DNA from: an uncultured Lachnospiraceae bacterium
Lineage (GTDB): Bacteria > Bacillota > Clostridia > Lachnospirales > Lachnospiraceae
Direction: 5' to 3'
DNA: 23,163 nucleotides
NCBI GenBank assembly: GCA_934292725.1
Contig: CAKQXY010000052.1
Location: forward strand, 1-23,163
The stretch's first letter is position 1, and each line of letters starts with the position of its first letter. Below, in pieces: positions 1 to 7,066 of this stretch. Below the pieces are notes generated by a model that was given only the letters and a program-made list of their open reading frames with translations, searched no databases and was not told the origin of the DNA. The translations under genes were made by a program, and so were the position numbers.

Positions 1-9
1 GTGGTTTAT

Positions 10-62
10 TGTTGAACTACTCTTCATTTTTCGGAACACGAAAAACTCCAAGCAGTTCAACA
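10..62. repeat. Long imperfect hairpin at the window edge
   Basis: TGTTGAACT (10-18) is the reverse complement of AGTTCAACA (54-62). Inside it, CT (20-21) can pair with AG (51-52), and TTTTTCG (27-33) with CGAAAAA (39-45) around a 5-nt loop. A second short palindrome, GGCTAAAGCC, follows at 63-72. There is no U-tract directly after the outer arm, so this is not an obvious terminator. It may be the end of a feature lying left of the window. Function unknown. Confidence 0.45.
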
Positions 63-80
63 GGCTAAAGCCTATAAATC

Positions 81-122
81 AGAAAAAGGGCTGCGCATTA
101 GCTTGTGCGCAGCCCTTTTTCT
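81..122 (-). terminator. Bidirectional intrinsic terminator after the exonuclease-like gene
   Basis: The arms GGGCTGCGCA (88-97) and TGTGCGCAGCCC (104-115) pair, and A and T runs extend them on both sides. The stem therefore ends in a T-tract on either strand. The exonuclease-like gene's TAA stop (98-100) lies in the loop-side base of the hairpin, so it is the natural terminator for that minus-strand unit. It may also stop transcription arriving from the left. Confidence 0.85.
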
Positions 123-1060
123 GCCGCCTTCTCCATGCGGCGTTTTTTCATTAATTCTGATTTTGCCTTAATCTTTCTGGCACCTTCTGCATCAGTCAGC
201 TTCATTGTTTTTATCATAAAAACCTGCCCATCACAGTGCTTTACCCTGATTTTTCCTTTTAGCCACCCGTGCCTCGGACAATATGCCAAGCCAAAATACT
301 TACGGTTGTTATCTGAAAACCAGTTCATTCGTCTTGTGACATTTCTTCCACATTTATAGCAGACCATTGAACTGACATTTCTTGCTTCCATTGCCTCCTC
401 ACGGCTTGGATAAAGCTGTGAGACAAACTTTGAATAACGCTCAAAAACAAGATATATCTCCTCCTGTGCATTTTTCGGAGGTCTATAATAATCTACTGAT
501 ACCATGCTCTGCCAGCTCTGCTTTTCAAGCTGACTTAACACACAGCCTGTATAAGCTGCATCATACACAGCACGGTGAAAAGGCCATTTTTTTGGTAGCG
601 CAAGCGTCTCAATCACACTCTCAAGAGATGCACGCGCGTGACCATCCAGACAATACAGACTGTAAAGCTTTTGAACATCATAATAAAACAGAGGGAACGC
701 AAACGGATTTTCCATTCCAAAATAGGCAATGTTTCGCTGCAGCTCTGTCAGATCCATGTCACCCCACGTAAAGAACACAGGATCCTTTCCACACCATTTC
801 CAGAAGCGTTCCATCGCGTCCGGAAACGGTATGCCTTCAGCTTCTAACTGTTTCATACTAATTCCAACCACTTCCCGCACGCGGTAAAACAATTCTGTGT
901 ACACGCACGGCCGGATCAGGCAGCTAAAGCTGTCTGTCTGGTTTCCGTGCTCATCTAGGCGTACCGCGCCAATCTCAATCACCTCAAACGTAAGTCCTGG
1001 TGCTTCCCTATCACGCGTCTGTGCCTGATTCCATTCTAAATCTAATACAATTGAATTCAT
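98..1060 (-). CDS. DEDDh-family 3'-5' exonuclease-like protein with C-terminal Cys/His motif
   Basis: Predicted 3'-5' exonuclease of the RNase T / DNA polymerase III epsilon superfamily, presumably acting on RNA or DNA ends in the cytoplasm; the substrate is unknown. The N-terminus reads VLDLEW, giving the first acidic pair (Asp7, Glu9). Asp101 in the TWGDMD segment fits motif II. The FHRAVYDA segment supplies His162 and Asp167, the DEDDh motif III. All four metal ligands plus the general base are thus present. Residues about 234-278 add a CxxC ... CPRH arrangement that could bind zinc; this C-terminal part of about 100 residues is beyond the catalytic domain. The 320-aa length exceeds a bare exonuclease domain of about 180. 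The gene lies 44 bp downstream of the zinc-ribbon gene on the same strand and may be co-transcribed. Its own Shine-Dalgarno is weak (AGAAAGA). Family assignment is firm, biological role is not. Confidence 0.8.
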   Translation of the reverse strand: MNSIVLDLEWNQAQTRDREAPGLTFEVIEIGAVRLDEHGNQTDSFSCLIRPCVYTELFYRVREVVGISMKQLEAEGIPFPDAMERFWKWCGKDPVFFTWGDMDLTELQRNIAYFGMENPFAFPLFYYDVQKLYSLYCLDGHARASLESVIETLALPKKWPFHRAVYDAAYTGCVLSQLEKQSWQSMVSVDYYRPPKNAQEEIYLVFERYSKFVSQLYPSREEAMEARNVSSMVCYKCGRNVTRRMNWFSDNNRKYFGLAYCPRHGWLKGKIRVKHCDGQVFMIKTMKLTDAEGARKIKAKSELMKKRRMEKAAEKGLRTS

Positions 1061-1104
1061 AAATAATAAATCTTTCTAATATATGCCTTATTATAGCCTT
1101 ACAG

Positions 1105-2442
1105 TTAAGCCTCTGCGCCTGGCACAAGCATTTCCAAGCCTTCTACTCCTTCTACTGCATCACTTATGGAGCTTGCCACATGGCGAAGCGATACAAGTCT
1201 TGAGTAAAATTTTGCGTAGCCTGGCTGAACCTCACAGCCGCGGCGTCCATAAAAGTAGCTTCTCATCATCTCCTCTGCAGCCAGTGTGATGCCGTTTCCT
1301 GCGGCCTGATCCATCGCATCCAAATATAGCTCTTGATCCGTCTGTGCCGCCATTCCAAGGAGATATTCACCTACTCCATACATTCCGCAATACTCCGCAC
1401 ACAAAATACTTATCGTATGCTGCAGATTTTTTCTTTCCTTTTCATCTAATGTCTCAGAGAGCACCTGATGCAGCTGATTCATTTGTGCAAGAATCTCTGT
1501 TACTGCCGGCACTATTGCCTCATAAATCTTCTTTCCATTCTTCTCACTTGCAAGAAGCGGTGCAAATACAGCCATCTCAAGCATTGCTGTGCTTGTAACA
1601 TCCTCACCTGCAATCTCTTCACACCGTTTTTTTACCTTCGTTACAGCAGCCTCATCAAAATGATTCAGATAAAGTGCAGCCAGTTCTTCGAAACCATCCT
1701 CCAAAAAACCACACAATACATTTTCCATCAGCTTTGCCGTATCATTCTCTCCATTTTTTTCCATATCCAGATCAGGATGCAAAAGCGGCAGCAGTTCTTC
1801 CGTAACCATCTGCGTATTTAAAGAATCCTGTGCCTGAAGATATTTCATCACGCGTGAAAAATTCAAATACAAATATAAAAAGCTTTCAGTTAACAGCAGG
1901 TGCTTTGCTTCCAAAATATCTGGCTCGTAGCCGCTTACACTATTTTGATCTGTCACCTGTGACACAGGTGCAAACTCCCAATAAGACCGTAAATGAGGAA
2001 AATCAAGTCCCTGCTTTTCACGATACTGTGCCTGTGGCAAACGCTTCGATGCCTCACGGCGCATCTGCATCAAATTTTCACGATATTTATCTGGCTGGCC
2101 AAAACACTCTTCCTCAAAATAGTCGAGCACATCCGTGATTCGGTCATCACTGATATCAGCAGCTTCATTACTGTAAAGCCAGACAAAATCACTGACAGCG
2201 TCCTTTAGACGGTGCATAGAATGCTGTGCATGCTTATACATCACCTGATCTAGCGCAAGCTTTAGTACAACAGCCGCCTTCTCATAATTCCCCTTTGCAA
2301 TCAGTCTGTTTCCCTCTTCCTGAAGTGCCCGAAAGTCCCAGTTTTCATCGTTATACTCCTCGTACCACAGATCTGTCTTACAACTGGGACAAAAATGAGG
2401 ATTTCCCCAAAAATGTGTATGGCAATTCCTGCATCTTCCCAT
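1105..2442 (-). CDS. Zinc-ribbon protein of unknown function
   Basis: I do not recognise a characterised family. From the chosen start the protein is about 445 aa and begins with a compact zinc ribbon, CRNCHTHFWGNPHFCPSC, in which two CxxC knuckles about 12 residues apart would bind one Zn. The remainder is charged and predicted mostly helical, with no signal peptide or membrane segment, so it is likely cytosolic. Residues around 45-90 (alternating Ala/Leu/Lys, NYEKAAVVLKLAL) resemble a TPR-like helical hairpin. The reading frame is open to 2487, but the internal ATG at 2442 is preferred: AGGAAGTG lies 7 nt upstream of it, and a good promoter has its -10 at 2488-2493, which puts the transcript start inside the longer version. 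It is probably first in a two-gene unit with the exonuclease-like gene. Confidence 0.7.
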   Translation of the reverse strand: MGRCRNCHTHFWGNPHFCPSCKTDLWYEEYNDENWDFRALQEEGNRLIAKGNYEKAAVVLKLALDQVMYKHAQHSMHRLKDAVSDFVWLYSNEAADISDDRITDVLDYFEEECFGQPDKYRENLMQMRREASKRLPQAQYREKQGLDFPHLRSYWEFAPVSQVTDQNSVSGYEPDILEAKHLLLTESFLYLYLNFSRVMKYLQAQDSLNTQMVTEELLPLLHPDLDMEKNGENDTAKLMENVLCGFLEDGFEELAALYLNHFDEAAVTKVKKRCEEIAGEDVTSTAMLEMAVFAPLLASEKNGKKIYEAIVPAVTEILAQMNQLHQVLSETLDEKERKNLQHTISILCAEYCGMYGVGEYLLGMAAQTDQELYLDAMDQAAGNGITLAAEEMMRSYFYGRRGCEVQPGYAKFYSRLVSLRHVASSISDAVEGVEGLEMLVPGAEA

Positions 2443-2487
2443 TTGTATCACTTCCTTTCTTATTTCTTCTTTACATTTAATAGTCAC

Positions 2488-2516
2488 ATTTTAGCACAAA
2501 TGAATAAAAATAGCAA
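2488..2516 (-). promoter_or_regulatory. Sigma-A-type promoter for the zinc-ribbon gene
   Basis: On the minus strand TTGCTA (2516-2511) is followed after 17 nt by TAAAAT (2493-2488). Initiation would fall near 2481. That leaves a leader of about 40 nt before the ATG at 2442 and excludes the longer reading-frame start. Confidence 0.6.
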
Positions 2517-2525
2517 TGCAGGCAC

Positions 2526-2554
2526 TTTCTATTTAAAACGGATTGTGCTATTAT
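2526..2554 (+). promoter_or_regulatory. Possible promoter for the serine hydrolase gene
   Basis: A TATTAT -10 (2549-2554) lies 17 nt after TTTCTA (2526-2531), which is a poor -35. The -10 is good and the position fits a leader of about 55 nt, but the weak -35 suggests activation or a different sigma factor. Confidence 0.35.
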
Positions 2555-2556
2555 GA

Positions 2557-2603
2557 TGACAGTTCATATGTCAAACCATTACGATATCAATTCGATGTCA
2601 ATT
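2557..2603 (+). repeat. Repeated ATRTCAA motifs and inverted repeat in the serine hydrolase leader
   Basis: TGACA (2557-2561) and TGTCA (2569-2573) form an inverted repeat just after the proposed -10. They are followed by a tandem 11-bp direct repeat, CGATATCAATT (2582-2592) and CGATGTCAATT (2593-2603), with one mismatch. The motif ATRTCAA occurs three times (2568, 2584, 2595). It could be a regulator binding site; no regulator can be named. Confidence 0.4.
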
Positions 2604-2617
2604 TTAGGAGGTAAATT

Positions 2618-3805
2618 ATGCAATTGAAGGAAATCGAAAAGTTAGCAGCTTCTGTCATGGAAAGGGCTGTTGATGCTAAAGAGGTGGCAGGTGTCAACCT
2701 GCTTGTTTTAAAGGACAAAGCACCTGTATTGTCGCTTCAGGCTGGCTACGCTGATCTGGAAAATAAGGTTTTAATGGCAGACGATACTATCATGCGCCTA
2801 TACTCCATGAGTAAACCAATTACAGCAGCCTGCATGATGATTTTAATGCAGCGCGGTCTTGTTGATTTGAATGATCCGGTATCAAAATTTATTCCGGCTT
2901 TTGCAAATCAGACTTACGTAAACGGCAACACACTTTCCCTTGTACAAAGACAGATGACTGTACATGATCTTTTGTTTATGACCTCTGGTCTTTCCTATGG
3001 AAGTGATTCTGCTGCCGGAAAAGCGACATCCGATCTTTTTGCAGAGATGGATACACGTCTTTCTACAGAGGATGCTATGACAACACGTGAATTTGCTGAC
3101 CGCGTTGGAAAAAATCCACTCGAATTTGAGCCGTCCTCTAACTTTATGTACGGCATTTCCGCTGATATTCTTGGTGCACTGATCGAGGTAATCTCTGGAA
3201 TGAGTTTTGCTGAATTTTTAAAGAAAGAGATCACAGATCCTCTTGAGATGCCAGATACAGGCTTTTTCGTTCCTGCGCAAAAGCAGTCTCGCCTTTCTAA
3301 GGTTTATGCACGCACTGAAAATGGATTAACACTTTATACAGGTAATAATCTGGCAATCAAGAATAAAATGGATACCCTTCCGGCATTTCAGTCAGGCGGT
3401 GCCGGTCTTGCCTCCACATTAAAGGATTACGCAAATTTCGGCACAATGCTGCTTAATGGCGGAAACTTTAAGGGACGTCAGATCTTAGAGCCAGAAATTG
3501 TACGTTATTTCACACAGGGTACGCTGCAGCCTTGGCAGCAGGAGTCACTGTCTCGCGGCTGGGGCGGTCTTGAGGGCTATAGCTATGGCAATCTAATGCG
3601 TGTCATGAAGGATCCTTCTAAGGCAATTATGTACACAACGCTTGGCGAGTACGGCTGGGATGGATGGCTTGGACCTTATTTTTCCAATCACCCGGGCTGC
3701 GATATCACTTTCCTTGCTGGTATTCAGCTTACAGATGCCGGTACTACACCAACTGTAAGAAAGCTTAGAAATGTCGTTTTACCAAATCTTTTGAATAACA
3801 GGTGA
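2618..3805 (+). CDS. Serine hydrolase of the beta-lactamase (class C / esterase) family
   Basis: Predicted esterase, D-aminopeptidase or penicillin-binding-type hydrolase of the class C beta-lactamase fold. The substrate cannot be read from sequence. The SxxK motif is S63-M-S-K66 within LYSMSKPIT, where Ser63 is the nucleophile and Lys66 the general base. Tyr178 in NFMYGISADILG occupies the place of the YxN/YxS motif. The C-terminal GWDGWLGPYF segment sits where the family's third (KTG/HTG-like) motif falls. No signal peptide is visible, so the enzyme is likely cytosolic, arguing against a role in antibiotic resistance or external wall hydrolysis. The 395-aa length is normal for the family. 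An excellent Shine-Dalgarno, TAGGAGG (2605-2611), precedes the ATG by 6 nt. Its stop overlaps the start of the next gene, so the two proteins are probably made together. Confidence 0.88.
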   Translation: MQLKEIEKLAASVMERAVDAKEVAGVNLLVLKDKAPVLSLQAGYADLENKVLMADDTIMRLYSMSKPITAACMMILMQRGLVDLNDPVSKFIPAFANQTYVNGNTLSLVQRQMTVHDLLFMTSGLSYGSDSAAGKATSDLFAEMDTRLSTEDAMTTREFADRVGKNPLEFEPSSNFMYGISADILGALIEVISGMSFAEFLKKEITDPLEMPDTGFFVPAQKQSRLSKVYARTENGLTLYTGNNLAIKNKMDTLPAFQSGGAGLASTLKDYANFGTMLLNGGNFKGRQILEPEIVRYFTQGTLQPWQQESLSRGWGGLEGYSYGNLMRVMKDPSKAIMYTTLGEYGWDGWLGPYFSNHPGCDITFLAGIQLTDAGTTPTVRKLRNVVLPNLLNNR

Positions 3806-4425
3806 TGGAATCTATGGATGAACTGATTTCACAGGCTGCTGATTTTATTAGCAGCCTGCTGCCGTTTCTCAATAATATAAATATTGTCGGTCTTCTTTTA
3901 TCATTTGTCTCACTAGTATTATCAGTACTTTTATGCTTTTGGGGCTATCGCCTGTTTACATGCTTTGCAGCCGGCATCGGCTTTGTAATCGGTGCCTTTC
4001 TAGGATTTTTCCTGTCTGGTCATTTTACAGATGAGTTATGGATTATTCTTTTAAGTGCACTGATTCTTGGTCTTATACTTGGCTTTTTGGCAACCAGGCT
4101 GATTCTTTTGTCCACATTTTTTGTCGTCTTTATTCTTGTTTCAGTCTTTTCATGCGGTCTTCTGGTTTCATTTGTCACATCACTTTCAAACGTGATGGCC
4201 GGCATAATCAGCTTGATTCTTGGAATTGTCGCTGGTGTGATCTGTATAAAGCTGCAAAAACCTATCATAATTCTCGTCACTGCATTTTGCGGTGCACTCG
4301 GAACGGTACAAATTTTATTTCAGCTTTTAAAATTTGAACAGATCACGATCTTCTACGGTGCTTTCTTATCACTTGCTATGATTGGAAGCATTGTCCAGTT
4401 TTTAAGTACAAGGCGAGATGAGTAA
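3805..4425 (+). CDS. Polytopic membrane protein (DUF4203/TMEM198-like)
   Basis: Integral membrane protein of about 206 aa with roughly seven hydrophobic segments, a short acidic amphipathic N-terminus and a basic C-terminus (STRRDE). The GYRLFTCFAAGIGFVIGAFLGF stretch, with glycine-rich packing faces, resembles the DUF4203 (TMEM198/TM7SF3-like) domain; this assignment is from memory and moderate only. Function is unknown. The upstream stop and this start overlap (TGATG), so translation is likely coupled to the serine hydrolase. Three starts are possible: GTG 3802, ATG 3805 and ATG 3814. The last is attractive because AGGTGATGG (3800-3808) would serve as its Shine-Dalgarno at normal spacing. 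A strong terminator follows immediately, closing a two-gene operon. The hydrolase may therefore act on a membrane or envelope-derived substrate, but that is inference. Confidence 0.7.
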   Translation: MESMDELISQAADFISSLLPFLNNINIVGLLLSFVSLVLSVLLCFWGYRLFTCFAAGIGFVIGAFLGFFLSGHFTDELWIILLSALILGLILGFLATRLILLSTFFVVFILVSVFSCGLLVSFVTSLSNVMAGIISLILGIVAGVICIKLQKPIIILVTAFCGALGTVQILFQLLKFEQITIFYGAFLSLAMIGSIVQFLSTRRDE

Positions 4426-4474
4426 AAAAAGTGCGTGTAAAAAATGATTTTTCATCTTTTACACGCGCTTTTTT
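4424..4474. terminator. Bidirectional terminator between convergent units
   Basis: AAAGTGCGTGTAAAA (428-442 of the 4-kb stretch, 4428-4442) pairs with TTTTACACGCGCTTT (4457-4471) with a single G-U wobble. A-runs and T-runs lie outside on both sides. It serves the plus-strand membrane protein gene and the minus-strand response regulator gene. Confidence 0.85.
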
Positions 4475-4490
4475 AATATGATAAAAGCTT

Positions 4491-5165
4491 TTAATCCTTT
4501 TCCAACAAATATCCTACATTTCGCACTGTGCGGATCATAGAACCTTCCTCGCCAAGCTTCTGGCGCAGCGTTTTTATATGCATATCGAGTGTACGGGACT
4601 CTCCTTCAAAGTCAGTTCCCCACACACGTTCCATGATTACCTCTCTTGTCAGTACCATGCCGCAATTAGCCATAAGAAGCTTCAAAAGCTCATACTCTTT
4701 AAATGTAAGCTCACAGTTTTCTCCCTTTACCGTCACGAGATGGCGCTCATCATCTAATACCAGATTTCCAACCTCAAGACGCTTTGTCTGCGCACCTGCA
4801 CTGCGGCGAAGCAATGCCTTCACACGCGACAACAGCTCCATAATGCCAAATGGCTTTGTCATGTAATCATCTGCGCCTATATCAAGACCACGCACCTTAT
4901 CAAGCTCTGTAGTCTTTGCCGTTACCATCATAACTGGCAAATGCTTTGTCTGCGGCATTGCCCTAAGCTTCTTTACAATTTCTAAGCCATCCTCATCCGG
5001 CAGCATAACATCAAGCAAAAAAAGATCTGGCGCTTTCTTTTCCAATCTCTCGTAAAGTGCTTTTGCATCCTCAAATTCCTCAATTTCAAAACCGCCGCAT
5101 TTAAGTGCATATGCCTCAATCTGACGAATATCATTGTCATCCTCTACAATAAAAACTAGTGCCAT
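4491..5165 (-). CDS. OmpR/PhoB-family two-component response regulator
   Basis: DNA-binding response regulator of 224 aa, phosphorylated on aspartate by a partner kinase. The receiver domain (about 1-118) has the acidic pair Asp9/Asp10, phosphoacceptor Asp52 in LLDVMLP, switch Thr82 and conserved Lys104 in TKPF. The C-terminal winged helix (about 128-223) has the typical LTFKEYELLKLL entry and ends in RTVRNVGYLLE, as in OmpR/PhoB proteins. It is complete and all key residues are present. No histidine kinase gene adjoins it here: downstream is a terminator and convergent gene, upstream is the pilin-like operon. It is therefore an orphan within this window and its stimulus is unknown. It has its own promoter about 100 bp upstream. 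Confidence 0.93.
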   Translation of the reverse strand: MALVFIVEDDNDIRQIEAYALKCGGFEIEEFEDAKALYERLEKKAPDLFLLDVMLPDEDGLEIVKKLRAMPQTKHLPVMMVTAKTTELDKVRGLDIGADDYMTKPFGIMELLSRVKALLRRSAGAQTKRLEVGNLVLDDERHLVTVKGENCELTFKEYELLKLLMANCGMVLTREVIMERVWGTDFEGESRTLDMHIKTLRQKLGEEGSMIRTVRNVGYLLEKD

Positions 5166-5263
5166 CTTATTACCATGCCTTTCCGCAAAATTTTGCTTGT
5201 CTTTTGTGCTTTTGCTATTTTACTTTGACATCATTAAGTCACTACTATACTGCTTCTTTTTTA

Positions 5264-5291
5264 ATTCTACATCTTTTTTATGTAAAATCAA
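5264..5291 (-). promoter_or_regulatory. Sigma-A-type promoter for the response regulator
   Basis: Minus-strand TTGATT (5291-5286) and TAGAAT (5269-5264) are separated by 16 nt. They lie about 100 bp before the ATG at 5165, in the gap after the last prepilin-like gene. No terminator is visible after that gene, so read-through from the pilin operon is also possible. Confidence 0.55.
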
Positions 5292-5330
5292 GGTAAACTT
5301 TCCAGTTCACGCGTTATGATACATCAGCAC

Positions 5331-5933
5331 TTAAAATGTAACTCCCGTATGGATACGTGCAAAGTGCGATGGTCGAAAGAAATTTGTACACTGCACAAAG
5401 CGTGTTTGGCTGTATGAGGTATTTCCATTTGTCAGTGTCAAACGAACCTCTATAATATTATCTGGTTTTTCTTCTGTTCCGTTCCACCGAAATGAAAGAT
5501 CTTCTATCCAAAATCCCTGATAGAATTTTTCATCAAAAGTCCAGTCTGTGCCTTGTGACGAACTATCCGCCACTGGATAATAATATAGCGAAAAACGACC
5601 CTTTCCATCAACCGAAGCCTCACTTTCCATGCGCACTGGATTTCCATTTGCTGAGTAAAAGCAGATTGTTTTCCACCAATCATCACCACCAGATTCACCG
5701 CCCAGACAAAGCAGTGCTCCATCTGCACTTGCTAATGAAAGCTCTCCTTGTGCCTTATCAAGAATCGTGTCACTGACTACAATTGCTCTTGATAAAGATT
5801 CCATTCTGTAAAACGCATTCATTGCAGCAGAAACTGCAGTTGTTGCTGCCAGCAAAAACATACCAATCAGCGCAAATGTAACAATAACCTCAACAAGTGT
5901 GCTTCCGCGCCTGTTGTCTTTTATCTTCTTCAC
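5331..5933 (-). CDS. Prepilin-like protein with N-terminal methylation motif
   Basis: Type IV pilin / type II secretion pseudopilin-like protein of 200 aa. The short basic leader KKIKDNRRG is followed by STLVEVIVTFALIGMFLLAATTAVSAA. Cleavage would fall after Gly10, leaving the +5 glutamate (Glu15) and a 20-residue hydrophobic helix, the hallmark recognised by prepilin peptidase. The rest is a soluble domain rich in aromatic and Gly/Ser residues, as in minor (PilV/PilW/GspI-J-like) pilins. The start is GTG at 5933 with a near-perfect GGAGGTGAT Shine-Dalgarno, and it overlaps the upstream gene's stop by 4 nt. Last gene of a three-gene unit. No assembly ATPase, inner-membrane platform or prepilin peptidase is present in this window, so those must be supplied from elsewhere. 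Confidence 0.75.
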   Translation of the reverse strand: MKKIKDNRRGSTLVEVIVTFALIGMFLLAATTAVSAAMNAFYRMESLSRAIVVSDTILDKAQGELSLASADGALLCLGGESGGDDWWKTICFYSANGNPVRMESEASVDGKGRFSLYYYPVADSSSQGTDWTFDEKFYQGFWIEDLSFRWNGTEEKPDNIIEVRLTLTNGNTSYSQTRFVQCTNFFRPSHFARIHTGVTF

Positions 5934-6358
5934 TGTTCATCACCTCCATCTAACGTGGCTGATGAATGATTTTCATATCCAGTTGTTCCATCTCCAAAGT
6001 AAAAGATTGATGCGTTTTGCCTGCTGTAGCTGCTCCATTTCGTATTTAATGTAAAGCTGCCGGCTTCTCCAGAAAAAACACAGCTTACAGATTCCGTCTT
6101 TGTCGGACTAGTCTTGTTTTTATAATAGTCGCCTATTAGCTCCTGCTCTTCTTTTCGTATATCTACAGAGCGCGCAAGAAGATTTCCTGAAACTTTCAAA
6201 GACTTTTGAAACATCAGCATTATTATCATCAGCAGCAAAAATGCCACGATGACGCCTACTAAGCTTACACCTTTTTTATTGTTTACGCATCTTTGGCTTA
6301 GTCGTTTATACTGAATCCGCCTTCTGCCTGTCATTTTTTTAATCATATCCTGCATCAC
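5930..6358 (-). CDS. Prepilin-like protein lacking the +5 glutamate
   Basis: Small protein (142 aa from GTG 6358; ATG 6355 and ATG 6346 are alternatives, the last with AGGTGATG upstream) with a long basic N-terminus. This is followed by NNKKG/VSLVGVIVAFLLLMIIMLMF, which looks like a class III prepilin signal. If cleaved after Gly30, position +5 is Gly35 rather than Glu. This is atypical and recalls pilins such as GspK that initiate or cap the filament. The remainder is a short soluble region ending in DGGDEQ. It sits between two other pilin-like genes, adjoining the upstream stop and overlapping the downstream start (GTGA). Translational coupling of all three suggests stoichiometric production of one minor-pilin complex. 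Function is inferred from context and the N-terminal motif. Confidence 0.6.
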   Translation of the reverse strand: MMQDMIKKMTGRRRIQYKRLSQRCVNNKKGVSLVGVIVAFLLLMIIMLMFQKSLKVSGNLLARSVDIRKEEQELIGDYYKNKTSPTKTESVSCVFSGEAGSFTLNTKWSSYSRQNASIFYFGDGTTGYENHSSATLDGGDEQ

Positions 6359-6916
6359 CTACCTTCGCTCTGAGCGGATCCAATAAAGAGTATCCTGCAC
6401 ATCCTCATTTTGATTCTCATCATCCGCTGTATAAGCAGTATAAGCATTATAAATTGTAGTAACAGAAAATGGCATGTCATGATATATGCAGTGCACCGTT
6501 ACATAAAGTGATGCATCCGTACAGCCATTTTCTCCCTCCTCCCAGCTAAGCGTTGCCTGCGCTGACAGCTCATTTGACTGATTCAATGCACTGCTGTCCA
6601 ATGAAAATGTCTGTTCTTCACCAGATGGCCAGCTTCCTGAAATGATCTTGCTGTTGACAAATTCTAAGATAGTGCCAGCAGCCTGTGTTTTTTCCTGCTG
6701 TGATGGTGCCACTGTTAGCTCTTTTTCCAGCTCATCTGCAAGCGATACTGCAAGTATTCTTGACTGCTCCTGATCCTTTACGCGTCCCGCATTTTGTGTC
6801 ATAACTGAGGAGGCCAAAAGAAGTGCAAGCGACATCATAACAAGAACTGCCATGATACACACCACAATAATCATCGCAATTCCCTCTTGTCCATTTCTTT
6901 GTCTGTGCTGTTTCAT
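6359..6916 (-). CDS. PilX/GspK-like prepilin protein, first of the pilin-like operon
   Basis: From ATG 6916 the protein is 185 aa. The frame is open to 7021, but AGGAGG lies 5 nt before ATG 6916 and a consensus promoter lies between, so the shorter form is chosen. The N-terminus has a leader ending QRNGQEG, then IAMIIVVCIMAVLVMMSLALLLASSVM. A glycine followed by a hydrophobic helix without a +5 Glu is the pattern of PilX or GspK-type minor pilins. After the helix comes a soluble domain with many Gln/Ser/Thr. Downstream genes adjoin without gaps. The three proteins plausibly form the tip or priming complex of a pilus or competence-type pseudopilus; that role is inference. Confidence 0.65.
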   Translation of the reverse strand: MKQHRQRNGQEGIAMIIVVCIMAVLVMMSLALLLASSVMTQNAGRVKDQEQSRILAVSLADELEKELTVAPSQQEKTQAAGTILEFVNSKIISGSWPSGEEQTFSLDSSALNQSNELSAQATLSWEEGENGCTDASLYVTVHCIYHDMPFSVTTIYNAYTAYTADDENQNEDVQDTLYWIRSERR

Positions 6917-6948
6917 GGCAGCCTCCTTCCCCCATCTTGTATATCGGT

Positions 6949-6978
6949 ATCTTACCACTATGAAGCATCTGCTGTCAA
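6949..6978 (-). promoter_or_regulatory. Promoter of the pilin-like operon
   Basis: A perfect TTGACA (6978-6973) is followed after 18 nt by TAAGAT (6954-6949) on the minus strand. The start point would be near 6942, about 26 nt before the ATG at 6916. This strongly supports that start. Confidence 0.7.
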
Positions 6979-6999
6979 TCAATCTGCATAAACGCAAAT

Positions 7000-7057
7000 A
7001 AAAACCAGTGGGGACAAACAAAATATTACTGTTCTTTGCGTGCCACCCACTGGTTTT
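7000..7057 (-). terminator. Terminator after the GH13 gene
   Basis: AAAAACCAGTGGG (7000-7012) is exactly complementary to CCCACTGGTTTTT (7045-7057), with a 32-nt loop. On the minus strand the stem ends in TTTTTATTT. It separates the glucan hydrolase gene from the pilin-like operon. The long loop is unusual but the 13-bp stem is perfect. Confidence 0.75.
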
Positions 7058-7066
7058 TCATGCTAT

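Noticed and set aside
1468..1821. Plus-strand 117-aa frame inside the zinc-ribbon gene
   Set aside because: Antisense shadow with Cys/Leu/His bias and no start signal.
1105..2487. Longer version of the zinc-ribbon protein starting at 2487
   Set aside because: The -10 box at 2488-2493 would put transcription initiation downstream of that codon, and the better Shine-Dalgarno serves 2442.
6359..7021. Longer version of the first prepilin-like protein starting at 7021
   Set aside because: Its first 35 codons cross a TTGACA/TAAGAT promoter and lack a Shine-Dalgarno, whereas AGGAGG serves ATG 6916.
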